Shown: positions 7,208-15,677, counted from the first letter of the stretch. The stretch is 34,448 nucleotides of DNA from Streptomyces griseoviridis (GCA_014649155.1 BMSM01000043.1:1-34448), one strand, 5' to 3'. Numbers and translations: made by a program. The notes: generated by a model from the letters alone, not told the origin.

Positions 7208-7872
7208 CACCGGAACACCCCGCGCGCTCCCCGGAACCGCTGCTCGAAGCCCGCCCCGCCGGACGGCACGCCCTCCTCGTGGAACTGCCCGACGCCGAGC
7301 GGACCGCGGCCTTCCACGCCGAGCTGCTGCGGCGGCGCGCGGCCGGCACCCTGCCGCCGGTGGCGGAGATCGTGCCCGGCGCCCGGACCGTCCTGCTGGA
7401 CGGGGTACGGGACCCCGACGCGCTGGCCCGCCGGGTCGCCGGGTGGGAGATCCCGCCCAATACCGCCGACGACGGCGACGCCGTCGACCTCCCCGTCCGC
7501 TACGACGGCCCCGACCTGGCCGACGTCGCCGCCCGCTGGGGAGTCGCCCCGGACGAGGTCGGCGCCCTGCACGCCTCGTACACGTACCGGGTCGCCTTCT
7601 GCGGTTTCGCGCCGGGCTTCGGCTACCTCACCGGGCTGCCGCCGGAGCGGCACGTCCCCCGGCGGGCCACGCCCCGGACCCGGGTCCCGGCCGGCGCGGT
7701 CGCCCTGGCCGGCCCCTACAGCGCGGTCTATCCCCGGGCCACCCCGGGCGGCTGGCAGCTGATCGGCACCATGCCCGACCCGGGCCCGCTGTGGGACCCC
7801 GCGCGGGAGCGTGCGGCGCTGCTCACACCGGGTACCCGGGTGCGCTTCGTCCGGGTGGAGGACGCGGCATGA
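7204..7872 (+). CDS. pxpB: 5-oxoprolinase subunit B (KipI family)
   Basis: A 222-residue protein of the KipI/allophanate hydrolase subunit 1 family, subunit B of 5-oxoprolinase. The conserved VRYDGPDLADVA, HASYTYRVAFCGFAPGFGYLTGLP and PRRATPRTRVPAGAVALAG segments are present in the usual order, followed by the GGWQLIG motif. The first 15 or so residues are an extra N-terminal stretch before the family core starts at EARPAGRHALLVEL. The ATG overlaps the pxpA stop and its own stop overlaps the pxpC start, both as ATGA, so the three subunits are coupled. It probably forms the ATPase half with PxpC. Confidence 0.94.
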   Translation: MTPEHPARSPEPLLEARPAGRHALLVELPDAERTAAFHAELLRRRAAGTLPPVAEIVPGARTVLLDGVRDPDALARRVAGWEIPPNTADDGDAVDLPVRYDGPDLADVAARWGVAPDEVGALHASYTYRVAFCGFAPGFGYLTGLPPERHVPRRATPRTRVPAGAVALAGPYSAVYPRATPGGWQLIGTMPDPGPLWDPARERAALLTPGTRVRFVRVEDAA

Positions 7873-8726
7873 CGGTCAAGCTCACCACCGTGCGGGCCGG
7901 TGCCCTCACCACGGTGCAGGACGCGGGCCGGCCGGGCCACGCCCACCTCGGGGTCCCCCGGTCCGGCGCGCTGGACGCGCCCGCGATGCGGCTCGCCAAC
8001 CGGCTGCTCGGCAACGAGCCCGGCGCCGCCGTCCTGGAGACCACCCTGACCGGCTGCGCCCTGCGGCCCGACCGTGCCGTCACCGTCGTGGTGGGCGGCG
8101 CGCCCTGCCCGGTGACGGTCGACGGCCGGCCCGCGGCCTGGGGCGGGCCGGTACGGGTGCCGGCCGGCGCGGTCCTGGAGGTGGGGACGGTGACGGCCGG
8201 GGTGCGCGCGTACGTCGCGGTGGCCGGCGGCATCGCCGTGGACCCGGTGCTCGGCAGCCGCTCCGCCGACCTGCTCTCCGGGCTCGGCCCGGCACCCCTG
8301 CGCGACGGCGACGTCCTGCCCGTGGGCCGCCCCGGCGCGCGGGCCGCGGCGCCCGCCGCCGCGCCCTGGCCGGCCCCGCCCGCCGAACTCGTCCTGCCCG
8401 TCCGCCCCGGCCCGCGCGCCGACTGGTTCACCCCGGCCGCGCTGCGCGCGTTCACCTCGGCGGCCTACCGGGTCTCCGCGCAGAGCAACCGCATCGGCCT
8501 GCGCACCGAGGGACCCGCGCTGACCCGGGCGAAGGAGGGGGAACTGCCCAGCGAGGGCATGGTCCTCGGTGCCGTCCAGGTGCCGCCGGACGGCCGCCCG
8601 GTGGTCTTCCTGCACGACCACCCGACGACCGGCGGCTACCCGGTGATCGCCGTCGTCGCCGAACCGGCCCTCGCCGCGGCGGCCCAGGCCGCGGCCGGCA
8701 CGCCACTGCGCTTCACGCTCGGCTGA
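7869..8726 (+). CDS. pxpC: 5-oxoprolinase subunit C (KipA family, biotin-dependent carboxylase-like)
   Basis: A 285-residue protein of the KipA/allophanate hydrolase subunit 2 family, subunit C of 5-oxoprolinase. Recognisable segments include TTVQDAGRPGHAHLGVPRSGALD near residue 14, NEPGAAVLETTLTG, AYVAVAGGIAVDPVLGSRSADL, the SAQSNRIGLRTEGP block and HDHPTTGGYPVIAVV near the C-terminus. It starts by ATGA overlap with pxpB and is the last gene of the plus arm. Its stop lies in a perfect hairpin shared with the convergent Nudix gene. Length is near normal for the family. Confidence 0.94.
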   Translation: MTVKLTTVRAGALTTVQDAGRPGHAHLGVPRSGALDAPAMRLANRLLGNEPGAAVLETTLTGCALRPDRAVTVVVGGAPCPVTVDGRPAAWGGPVRVPAGAVLEVGTVTAGVRAYVAVAGGIAVDPVLGSRSADLLSGLGPAPLRDGDVLPVGRPGARAAAPAAAPWPAPPAELVLPVRPGPRADWFTPAALRAFTSAAYRVSAQSNRIGLRTEGPALTRAKEGELPSEGMVLGAVQVPPDGRPVVFLHDHPTTGGYPVIAVVAEPALAAAAQAAAGTPLRFTLG

Positions 8727-8744
8727 GCCCGCCCCGCTCAGCCG
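8720..8744. terminator. Bidirectional hairpin between pxpC and the Nudix gene
   Basis: CGGCTGAGC and GCTCAGCCG pair perfectly over nine bases around a seven-base loop. The left arm contains the pxpC TGA and the right arm the Nudix stop. No U-tract follows. The structure is symmetric and should end transcripts from both sides. Confidence 0.65.
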
Positions 8745-9232
8745 GCGGCCGGCGGCTCGAACACGGCCGGCTCGAACCAGGCCGGCGCCTCGGCCAGCGC
8801 CTGCTTGATCCGGAGCCGGCCGAACTCCCCGACGTCCGGCAGCGCGTCCACCGCGAACCAGCCGACGTCCAGTGACTCGTCGTCGTTCACCCTGGCCTCG
8901 CCGCCGAGCGCCCGGCAGCGGAAGGTGATGTCCATGTACTGGCAGACGTCTCCGTTCTCGTACGTCACCGGGGGCAGCGCCTGGACCAGCACCACCCGCT
9001 CGACGGCGCACCGCACGGCGGTCTCCTCCCACACCTCGCGCACGGCACACGCGGCGGGCTGCTCCCCCGGCTCCGGGATGCCGCCGATCAGCGACCAGCG
9101 GCGCGTGTCGGACCTGCGGTTCAGCAGGACCCGGCCGTCGTCGTCGAAGACCAGGGCGGTGACACCGGGCAGCCACAGCAACTGGTGACCGGCGGATGCG
9201 CGGAGGGTGCGGATGAAGTCGGGAGTAGCCAT
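8738..9232 (-). CDS. Nudix hydrolase
   Basis: A 164-residue Nudix-fold protein. The Nudix box begins at Gly51 (GIPEPGE) and continues through REVWEET at residues 65-71; the usual Gly after EExT is Ala72. The pattern GX5EX7REUXEE is otherwise intact, so metal binding and hydrolysis of a nucleoside-diphosphate-linked substrate are expected. The segment DDDGRVLLNRRSDTRRWSLIGG resembles the branch of Streptomyces Nudix proteins related to NUDT/ADP-ribose pyrophosphatases, but the substrate cannot be named. The start ATG is at 9230-9232. It is convergent with pxpC and lies downstream of lnt on the same strand, with 68 bases between them. Confidence 0.88.
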   Translation of the reverse strand: MATPDFIRTLRASAGHQLLWLPGVTALVFDDDGRVLLNRRSDTRRWSLIGGIPEPGEQPAACAVREVWEETAVRCAVERVVLVQALPPVTYENGDVCQYMDITFRCRALGGEARVNDDESLDVGWFAVDALPDVGEFGRLRIKQALAEAPAWFEPAVFEPPAAG

Positions 9233-9300
9233 GCGTCCGACCCTAACCGGACGCCGGCCGCCCGCCCGGCGCGTCGGCGGGGCGTGCGACAGGCGTACCG

Positions 9301-10914
9301 CTACACGCCACCGGCGCGCCGCCCGCGCACACCGGCGGCCACCGCCCAGCCCAGTCCCCCCGCCGCGACCAGCACCAGGAGGATCTCCGGCAGGACCCCC
9401 ATCCGGGTGGCGGGGGTCTCGGAGGAGCGCAGCGGCACCTCCTGCACCAGGGAGCCGGCGACGAACATGCCGGTGCGCTGGGTGATCCTGCCGTCCGGGA
9501 GGATGATCGCGCTGACGCCGCTGGTCACGGGCACGGTGACGGTCCGGCTGTGCTCGACGGCGCGGACGCGGGACATGGCGAGCTGCTGGTAGGTCATCTC
9601 GCTGCGGTCGAAGGTCGCGTTGTTGCTGGGGACGGAGATCAGCTGGGCGCCGTCGGTGACCTCGGAGCGCACCGCCCAGTCGAAGGCGGCCTCGTAGCAG
9701 GTGACGAGTCCGACGCGGGCGCCGGCCATGGTGAAGACGCCGGGTTCGGTGCCGCGGCTGAAGTCCTGGCTGACCATCGACGTCCAGTCGCCGTTGATCG
9801 CCCCGATCAGGGAGCGCAGCGGCAGGTACTCGCCGAACGGCTGGATCTGCCGTTTGTCGTAGGTGTCGACGGGGCCCTTGTCGGGGTCCCAGAGGATCTG
9901 CTCGTTGTACAGCCTGCCGTCGCGCTTGACGACGCCGCCGACGGAGACGGGCGCCTTGACGGCCTTGGCGGCGGCGTCGATGACGGCGTAGGCGTCGGGG
10001 TTGGCGAAGGGGTCGATGTCGGAGGAGTTCTCGGGCCACAGCACGATGTCGGGGCGGGCCACCTCGCCCGCGTCGACCCGGGCGGCCAGGCGTTCGGTCT
10101 CCCGCGCGTGGTGGTCGAGCACCGCGCGGCGCTGGGCGTTGAAGTCGAGCCCCGCGCGGGGCACGTTCCCCTGGACGACGGCGACGGTGACGGTGCCGTC
10201 CTCCGCGTCGGCGCTGACCAGCGGCCGGGCTGCCAGGGCGCCCGCGACGGGGAGGAGCACGCCCAGCAGGGCGGCGACGGCCGCGCCGCGGGGCACCGCG
10301 CGGGTGCGGCGGACGGTCGGCGCCAGCCGGACCGCCTCGGACAGGCCGAAGCCGCACAGGACGACCGCGAAGCCGAGCACCGGGGTGCCGCCCACCGCGG
10401 CGAGCGGCAGGAAGACGCCGTCCGCCTGCCCGAAGGCGACCTTGCCCCAGGGGAAGCCCTCGAAGGGCACGCGCGCGCGTGCCGCCTCCCCGGCGGTCCA
10501 CAGCGCCGCCGCCCACAGCGGCCAGGCGGGCAGTCGCGTGACGGCGGCGACGCCCGCGCCGACCAGCGCGACGAAGAGCGCCTCGATCGCGGCGAGCGCC
10601 AGCCACGGTCCCGGTCCGACCTCCACGCCGGTCCACACCAGCAGCGGCAGCAGGAAGCCGAGGCCGAAGAGGTAGCCGAGGCCGAGCCCCGCCTTCCAGC
10701 CGCGTCCGCGCAGCACCGCGCCGAGGACGGCGAAGGCCGGCAGGGCCAGCCACCAGAGGGTGCGCGGCGGGAAGCTGACGTAGAGCAGGACGCCGGCCAG
10801 GGCGGCCGCGGCGGCGGGGAGGAGGCGGCGGCCGAGGCGCGCGGCGCGCGAGGCGGGCGCGGTCCGCGGGTCCGGCCGGTCCGGCCCGGCGACGGATGGT
10901 GCGGTGACGGTCAC
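9301..10914 (-). CDS. lnt: Apolipoprotein N-acyltransferase
   Basis: A 537-residue membrane enzyme that transfers the third acyl chain to the N-terminal cysteine of lipoproteins. The first 230 residues hold about six hydrophobic segments; residues 240-500 form the nitrilase-like domain facing the outside, followed by a last membrane segment (about 508-527) and a basic tail. The catalytic triad by comparison with E. coli Lnt is Glu295 (WPENSS), Lys354 (YDKRQIQPFGEY) and Cys406 (LVTCYEAAFD). About 30 cytosolic Arg/Pro-rich residues come before the first helix. It has TAG as stop. The downstream Nudix gene may be co-transcribed. Function is well supported. Confidence 0.93.
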   Translation of the reverse strand: MTVTAPSVAGPDRPDPRTAPASRAARLGRRLLPAAAAALAGVLLYVSFPPRTLWWLALPAFAVLGAVLRGRGWKAGLGLGYLFGLGFLLPLLVWTGVEVGPGPWLALAAIEALFVALVGAGVAAVTRLPAWPLWAAALWTAGEAARARVPFEGFPWGKVAFGQADGVFLPLAAVGGTPVLGFAVVLCGFGLSEAVRLAPTVRRTRAVPRGAAVAALLGVLLPVAGALAARPLVSADAEDGTVTVAVVQGNVPRAGLDFNAQRRAVLDHHARETERLAARVDAGEVARPDIVLWPENSSDIDPFANPDAYAVIDAAAKAVKAPVSVGGVVKRDGRLYNEQILWDPDKGPVDTYDKRQIQPFGEYLPLRSLIGAINGDWTSMVSQDFSRGTEPGVFTMAGARVGLVTCYEAAFDWAVRSEVTDGAQLISVPSNNATFDRSEMTYQQLAMSRVRAVEHSRTVTVPVTSGVSAIILPDGRITQRTGMFVAGSLVQEVPLRSSETPATRMGVLPEILLVLVAAGGLGWAVAAGVRGRRAGGV

Positions 10915-10974
10915 CCGGGGAGTCTACGTGGGCGGCCCGGGAGCGGACGGCGGGGCACCGGGGCGGTGGCCGGG

Positions 10975-11520
10975 TCAGTGCGCGGTACCGGGCGCCTTCG
11001 GCCGGAGCCGGTCCTTGATGACGCGTACGGCCGACTCCGCGTCATCCACGGTGACGGTGAAGGTGTGGCCGTCCCACAGGCGCAGGACCAGGCCCTCACC
11101 TCGCCGGACGACGACGGCGGTGCCCTTCTCCGGCCGCCACCGGTAGCCCCAGCCGCCCCAGTGGCGCGGGCACACGACCGGGGCGAACTCGGCGCCGGCC
11201 ACGTGCGACAGGGGGATGCGGCGGCGCGGGAGGCCGATGTGGCCGCAGCGGACCTCCAGGCACTCCCCGTCGACCCTCAGGGCGACGTGCACGAAGGCCA
11301 GGGTGCCGAAGAGGACGAGGAGCCCGGCGGCGATGCAGCCGACGACGGCCATGGCCAGCGCGGCGATGCCGGATTCCCAGGCCGAGTCGACGGCCAGCTG
11401 GACGCCGAGCGCGAGACAGGCGGCGCCGATCAGCGCCAGCAGCCACTGGACCCGGTTGGTGGCGCGGCCGGTCCAGACATCGGGACGGGGCGCGTGCCCG
11501 CCGTGGGGGTGGTCCCTCAT
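10975..11520 (-). CDS. Small membrane protein with a C-terminal PH-like domain
   Basis: A 181-residue protein with two hydrophobic segments (about residues 24-45 and 52-82) followed by a soluble beta-rich region that resembles bacterial PH-like domains: LRVDGECLEVRCG, RRRIPLSHVAGAEFA, GTAVVVRRGEGLVLRLW and a terminal helix DAESAVRVIKDRL. I do not recognise a named family beyond this. The ATG at 11518-11520 is chosen because TAACCT lies seven bases upstream, which suits a leaderless mRNA, and no ribosome site is seen; a longer start 54 bases further upstream is possible. It lies 60 bases upstream of lnt on the same strand, so the two could share a transcript. Confidence 0.7.
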   Translation of the reverse strand: MRDHPHGGHAPRPDVWTGRATNRVQWLLALIGAACLALGVQLAVDSAWESGIAALAMAVVGCIAAGLLVLFGTLAFVHVALRVDGECLEVRCGHIGLPRRRIPLSHVAGAEFAPVVCPRHWGGWGYRWRPEKGTAVVVRRGEGLVLRLWDGHTFTVTVDDAESAVRVIKDRLRPKAPGTAH

Positions 11521-11602
11521 GGCAAAGAGGTTACTCAGGATCGGCCCGGTGTGTACCGGGCCGCGGAGGGTCACTGGGCCGACCGGGCGTCCGGCGGCCG
11601 GG

Positions 11603-12388
11603 TCAGCGGGCGGGGGTGGCGGTCCGCAGCAGCCGGCCCTCGGCGTAGGCCAGCGCGGCGGCGGGCAGCGCCCCCTCGCGTCCGCTGAGCAGCACGGTGA
11701 GGGTGCCGTCGGAGGTGGCGTCGGGGGCAGGAGCGGCGCCGACGCGGCGCAGTGCCTGGGCGGCGACGGCGCCGGCCGAGCCGTGCAGGACGAGCGGGGG
11801 GCGGCCGGGCCGCTGCACGGCGGCCCGGATGCGCTCGCCGACCAGCTCGTAGTGGGTGCAGCCGAGGACGACGGTGGTGACCTCGGGCGGGGTGAGCGCC
11901 GCGGCGGCGGCGACGGCGGCGTCGATCGCGGCCTCGTCGGCGTGCTCGACGGCCTCGGCGAGCCCGTGGCAGGGGACCTCGGTGACCGGCACCCCGTCGG
12001 CGTAGTCCCGGATCAGGCCGCGCTGGTAGGCGCTGCCGGTGGTGGCTGGGGTCGCCCAGATCGCCAGCGGGCCGCCGCCGGCCGCGGCCGGCTTGATCGC
12101 CGGGACGGTGCCGACGACGGGCAGCCCGGGTTCGTGGCGGGCGCGCAGGGCGGGCAGCGCGTGCACGGTGGCGGTGTTGCAGCCGACGATCAGGGCGTCG
12201 GGGCGGTGGGCGGCGGCGGCCTCGGCGACGTCGAGCGCGCGGCCGGTCAGGTCCTCGGGGGTGCGCGGGCCCCAGGGCATGCCGTCGGGGTCCAGGGAGA
12301 GGATGAGATCGGCGTCGGGTCGCAGGCGCCGTACCGCTGCGGTGGCCGCCAGCAGACCGATTCCGGAGTCCATGAGCGCGATCTTCAC
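11603..12388 (-). CDS. Glutamate racemase-like (Asp/Glu racemase family) protein
   Basis: A 261-residue cofactor-independent racemase-fold protein. The two catalytic cysteines are present: Cys70 in GCNTATV and Cys177 in GCTHYEL, with His179 beside it. The N-terminal MDSGIGLL has Asp7-Ser8 as in MurI, but the second glycine of the usual DSGxGG is Leu. The GTG at 12386-12388 gives the standard KIALMDSG start; TATCGT six bases upstream suggests a leaderless mRNA. A housekeeping murI would probably read DSGVGG, so this is likely a paralogue. It may make D-glutamate or act on another amino acid. It is divergent from the HpnB-like gene with 57 bases between starts. Confidence 0.82.
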   Translation of the reverse strand: MKIALMDSGIGLLAATAAVRRLRPDADLILSLDPDGMPWGPRTPEDLTGRALDVAEAAAAHRPDALIVGCNTATVHALPALRARHEPGLPVVGTVPAIKPAAAGGGPLAIWATPATTGSAYQRGLIRDYADGVPVTEVPCHGLAEAVEHADEAAIDAAVAAAAALTPPEVTTVVLGCTHYELVGERIRAAVQRPGRPPLVLHGSAGAVAAQALRRVGAAPAPDATSDGTLTVLLSGREGALPAAALAYAEGRLLRTATPAR

Positions 12389-12445
12389 CCGGCCACGATA
12401 GACGATGGGAGGCGGCGGACCGCCGGGGTGGGTAAGACTGCGCAC

Positions 12446-13627
12446 GTGAACGCGCTCGTGTGGATCTCCGCCGTCTCACTCGCCGCCTGGCTGTGGCTGC
12501 TGCTCGGCCAGGGCTTCTTCTGGCGCACCGACGTCAGGCTCCCGCCCCGCCGCGACCCCGGGCCCGGCGCCTGGCCGCCGGTGTGTGTGGTCGTGCCGGC
12601 CCGCGACGAGGCGGCGGTGCTGCCCGCCAGCCTGCCGTCCCTGCTGGCGCAGGACTATCCCGGGCGGGCGGAGGTCTTCCTGGTCGACGACGGCAGTACC
12701 GACGGCACCGGGCGCCTGGCGCGCGAGCTGTCCCTGGGGGTGGGCGGGCTGCCGCTCACCGTGTCCTCGCCCGGCGAGCCGCCGCCGGGCTGGACGGGCA
12801 AGCTCTGGGCGGTGCGGCACGGCATCGAGCTGGCCCGCGCGCGGGAGCCGGAGTACCTGCTGCTGACGGACGCCGACATCGCGCACGCCCCGGACAGCCT
12901 GCGGGAACTGGTGGCGGCGGCCCGGACCGGCGGTTTCGACGCCGTGTCGCTGATGGCGCGGCTGCGGGTGGCGAGCCTCTGGGAACGGCTCGTCGTACCG
13001 GCGTTCGTGTACTTCTTCGCGCAGCTGTACCCGTTCCGCCGGATCGGGCGGCGCGGGTCGCGGACGGCCGCGGCGGCGGGCGGCTGTGTGCTGCTGCGCG
13101 CGGAGACCGCCGGGCGGGCGCGGATCCCGGAGGCGATCCGGCAGGCCGTGATCGACGACGTGGCGCTGGCCCGGACGGTGAAGGGCGGCGGCGGGCACAT
13201 CTGGCTGGGGCTGGCCGACCGGGTGGACAGCGTGCGGCCGTATCCGCGCCTGGGCGACCTGTGGCGGATGGTGGCGCGCAGCGCGTACGCGCAGTTGCGG
13301 CACAGCCCGCTGGTGCTGCTCGGCACGGTCGCGGGGCTGGCGCTGGTGTACCTGGTCCCGCCGGTGGCACTGATCGCGGGGGCGGTGGCCGGGAGCGTGG
13401 GGTGCGCCGTCCTCGGCGGGCTGGCGTGGCTGGTGATGGCGGGCACGTACCTGCCGATGCTGCGCTACTACCGGCAGCCGCCGTGGCTCGCGCCGCTGCT
13501 GCCGTTCACCGCGGGGCTGTACCTGCTGATGACGGTGGACTCCGCGGTACGGCACCACCGGGGGCGGGGCGCGGCCTGGAAGGGACGGACGTACGCGCGT
13601 CCCGAGGCGGTGCCCGAGGAGGGCTGA
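12446..13627 (+). CDS. hpnB: HpnB-type glycosyltransferase (hopanoid-associated family)
   Basis: A 393-residue membrane glycosyltransferase of family GT2. A single N-terminal helix (residues 3-22) is followed by the GT-A domain: VVVPARDEA (48-56), VDDGSTDGTG (80-89), PPPGWTGKLWA (112-122) and the DXD motif TDAD (141-144). Then come RTAAAAGGCVLL, AVIDDVALA (the acceptor-side acidic residues), RPYPRLGDLWRMVARSAYAQLR and three C-terminal helices. This order and length match HpnB, a protein usually encoded with hopanoid genes. The GTG start at 12446 lacks a ribosome site but follows TAAGAC by seven bases, so a leaderless mRNA is possible. No hopanoid gene is found in this window. Confidence 0.87.
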   Translation: MNALVWISAVSLAAWLWLLLGQGFFWRTDVRLPPRRDPGPGAWPPVCVVVPARDEAAVLPASLPSLLAQDYPGRAEVFLVDDGSTDGTGRLARELSLGVGGLPLTVSSPGEPPPGWTGKLWAVRHGIELARAREPEYLLLTDADIAHAPDSLRELVAAARTGGFDAVSLMARLRVASLWERLVVPAFVYFFAQLYPFRRIGRRGSRTAAAAGGCVLLRAETAGRARIPEAIRQAVIDDVALARTVKGGGGHIWLGLADRVDSVRPYPRLGDLWRMVARSAYAQLRHSPLVLLGTVAGLALVYLVPPVALIAGAVAGSVGCAVLGGLAWLVMAGTYLPMLRYYRQPPWLAPLLPFTAGLYLLMTVDSAVRHHRGRGAAWKGRTYARPEAVPEEG

Positions 13628-13640
13628 GCGCACGTGCGGC

Positions 13641-14870
13641 TCATTTGCGGCCCGGGGTCCAGTCCATGCCCCAGCCGTAGGCGCGGTCGACGGTGCGCTG
13701 GGGGCTGACGCCGGGCTCGGGGACGAGGTAGCGGGCCTCGCGCCGGACCACGAGGTCGTCGCCGTCGGCGGTGAGCAGGGCGAGCGCGCAGACCGTGGAG
13801 GGGACGGTGCACTCGTCGAGCGAGAAGTCGATCGCGGCGCCGTGCTGCGGCTGGAGGGTGACGGTGGCGTGCAGGTCGGCGAAGGAGCGCGCGCCCTCGT
13901 AGACGGTGACGAAGACGAGGATGCGGCGGAACTGCCGCTTGTGGTCGAGGTTGACGGTGAGGTTCTCGCCGTTCGCCAGGGCGCCGGTGCGGTCGTCGCC
14001 GTCGAGGTGGATGAACGGGGGCCGGTCCAGGGCGCCGAAGGCGTGGCCGAGGGCCTGGACGACGCCCTTGCTGCCGTCGCTCAGCTCGTACAGGGCGCAC
14101 AGGTCGAGGTCGGGGCCGCCCTGCGGGGCGAGGGCCCGGCCGAGCTTGCGGGTCCAGCCACCGCCCGTGGAGCGGGTGCGGTCCTGCCAGTTGAGGTTGA
14201 CGCGGAGGGTGCCGGAGGTGCCGCCCTGCTTGGTCAGCGAGACGGCGGGGGCGGCCTTGGTGAGTGTGACCTTCGTCAGGCGGACCGGCGGCGCCGGCGG
14301 TGTGACGGGCGCGGGCACGGCCGCCGGGGCCGGGGTGTTCTGCCTCGGTTCGTCGACCGTGATGCCGTAGTCGGTGGCGAGGCCCGCGAGGCCGGTGTCG
14401 TAGCCCTGGCCGACGGCGCGGAACTTCCAGGCGCCCTGGCGGCGGTAGAACTCGCCCAGCACGAAGGCCGTTTCGACCGTCGCCCCCGGGTTGTCGAAGC
14501 GGGCCGCCACCGTGTCGCGGGCCGCGTCGCGGACCTCGACGTACAGCCCGGGGACCCGGCCGAAGGCGCCGCCGTCGGCGGAGGCGGCCAGGAGGACGGT
14601 CTCGACCGCGGGCTCCACGCGCGCGAGGTCGACGAGGAGGCTGTCGGTCACCCGGCCGTCGTCGTCCCGCTTGCCCTCGTGGCGGACCGCGCCGGAGGCG
14701 TGCGCGGGCTGGTTGTAGAAGACGAAGTCCGCGTCGGAGCGGACCTTCCCGTTCACCAGGAGCAGCGCCGAGGCGTCCACGTCGGGCACGCCCGGACCGG
14801 ACCGCCAGCCCATTTCGACGCGCAGCGCCCCGGTGGGCACCGCCGTGTTCGACCCTTTGGTCATGGGCAT
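13641..14870 (-). CDS. Tandem TerD-domain protein (stress/tellurite family)
   Basis: A 409-residue cytosolic protein made of two TerD-type domains joined by a Pro/Ala-rich linker around residues 185-205. Domain 1 has DASALLLVNGKVRSDADFVFYNQP and a modified loop GKRDDDGRVTDSLLVDL where classic TerD proteins bind calcium. Domain 2 has LDLCALYELSDGSKGVVQ, the metal-loop-like HLDGDDRTGALANGE and LDECTVPSTVCALALL. The start is the ATG at 14868-14870 because a GGGGG stretch lies six bases upstream; a second ATG two codons later is too far from it. Role probably in calcium-linked stress response or development; TerD family functions are still loosely defined. It is convergent with the hpnB-like gene, separated by 13 bases. 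Confidence 0.88.
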   Translation of the reverse strand: MPMTKGSNTAVPTGALRVEMGWRSGPGVPDVDASALLLVNGKVRSDADFVFYNQPAHASGAVRHEGKRDDDGRVTDSLLVDLARVEPAVETVLLAASADGGAFGRVPGLYVEVRDAARDTVAARFDNPGATVETAFVLGEFYRRQGAWKFRAVGQGYDTGLAGLATDYGITVDEPRQNTPAPAAVPAPVTPPAPPVRLTKVTLTKAAPAVSLTKQGGTSGTLRVNLNWQDRTRSTGGGWTRKLGRALAPQGGPDLDLCALYELSDGSKGVVQALGHAFGALDRPPFIHLDGDDRTGALANGENLTVNLDHKRQFRRILVFVTVYEGARSFADLHATVTLQPQHGAAIDFSLDECTVPSTVCALALLTADGDDLVVRREARYLVPEPGVSPQRTVDRAYGWGMDWTPGRK

Positions 14871-15179
14871 GTCCAGCCCCCTTTTTCCGGCCCGTGCCGG
14901 ACCCGTGCCGGGCCCGTTCCGTATGTGCGTCCATTCTGCCGCGCGTGGCGCGATTCCGCCGTCGCCCCTCCGGCGAACTGCCGTACGGGGCACGGGAACC
15001 CGGGCCGCGGCCAGCCGGTGACACGGTCGCAAGTCAGCCTTTATCAGAAGATCGCGTTCCGCGCATGCCCTTTTTCGTCAAGTTCGCTCGCATTGGGGAC
15101 ACCAGGACACGGCGGACACGGAAAACAACCCTCTTATCGGTCTCCCCAACCAGCACATCGTGGGCTTAACTTAGGTGCC
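14871..15179. other. Divergent intergenic region between the TerD and DUF6643-like genes
   Basis: This 309-bp gap is less GC-rich than its surroundings, with a T-rich stretch at 15068-15075. On the plus strand TAACTT (15167-15172) lies seven bases before the DUF6643-like ATG, suggesting a leaderless or short-leader mRNA, but no good -35 is seen. On the minus strand TTGACG (15081-15076) is a possible -35 for the TerD gene, without a convincing -10 at normal distance. No open frame with coding character was found. Confidence 0.4.
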
Positions 15180-15629
15180 ATGACCTCCCCCCGCTCCACC
15201 TATGGCGGCGGCTACTACTCCGCCTCCTTCCCGGACACCCCGATCTACGACTCGCTCGTCGCCGAACGGGGCACGCCGCAGATCGCCCCGATCCGGGTCC
15301 CCGCCGCCTACGACGCCCCGGGCGGCCATCTGCCCGCCCTTCCGTCGGCCCTGCCCGCCCTGCCGGCGGCACCCTCGCAGCCCGCCTACGGATACCCGCA
15401 GCAGGCGCCCCAGCCCGCGCCCCTCCAGCAGGCCCCGGCCGCGTACATCCCGCAGCAGATGACCGCGCCGCGCGGCTACCCCGCCCCCCACCAGCAGCCC
15501 CAGCAGCCCCGCCCCGCGGCCCCCGTGCCGAGCGGGTACGAGGCGATGCGCCCCGCGGCGCCCCGGCCCGCGCAGGCCCCGGCCCCGTACCAGGACCCGT
15601 ACAACAACCAGCAGTACCGCGGGTACTGA
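15180..15629 (+). CDS. DUF6643-like Pro/Gln/Tyr-rich protein
   Basis: A 149-residue low-complexity protein. The first 50 residues are the conserved block (it opens MTSPRSTYGGGYYSASFPD and includes IYDSLVAERGTPQIAPIRVPAAYDA), which I recall as a family confined to Streptomyces and relatives (DUF6643). The rest is rich in Pro, Ala, Gln and Tyr with PQQ and PAP repeats and ends QQYRGY, so it is probably disordered. No signal peptide or membrane segment is present. The ATG at 15180 follows TAACTT by seven bases. Function unknown; the composition resembles scaffold or condensate-prone proteins, but that is speculation. Confidence 0.82.
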   Translation: MTSPRSTYGGGYYSASFPDTPIYDSLVAERGTPQIAPIRVPAAYDAPGGHLPALPSALPALPAAPSQPAYGYPQQAPQPAPLQQAPAAYIPQQMTAPRGYPAPHQQPQQPRPAAPVPSGYEAMRPAAPRPAQAPAPYQDPYNNQQYRGY

Positions 15630-15677
15630 GCGGGGCGCGGACCCCCCGCCACCGGTGCCTGCTGGCACGATGAGGGC

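Noticed and set aside
9550..11688. A 712-codon open frame on the plus strand across lnt and the PH-like membrane gene
   Set aside because: Its translation is Gly/Ala/Val/Asp-rich without any domain, and it is antisense to lnt, whose triad and domains are clear. Long antisense frames are common in this base composition.
13625..13643. TGAGC/GCTCA hairpin between the hpnB-like and TerD genes as a firm terminator
   Set aside because: The stem is only five bases and the inner GCACGTGC dyad has no loop, so it is noted only as a weak member of the stop-codon hairpin pattern.
15400..15629. Pro/Gln repeats in the DUF6643-like gene as a tandem DNA repeat
   Set aside because: Repeats are of amino-acid composition; the codons are not arranged in a regular DNA unit.
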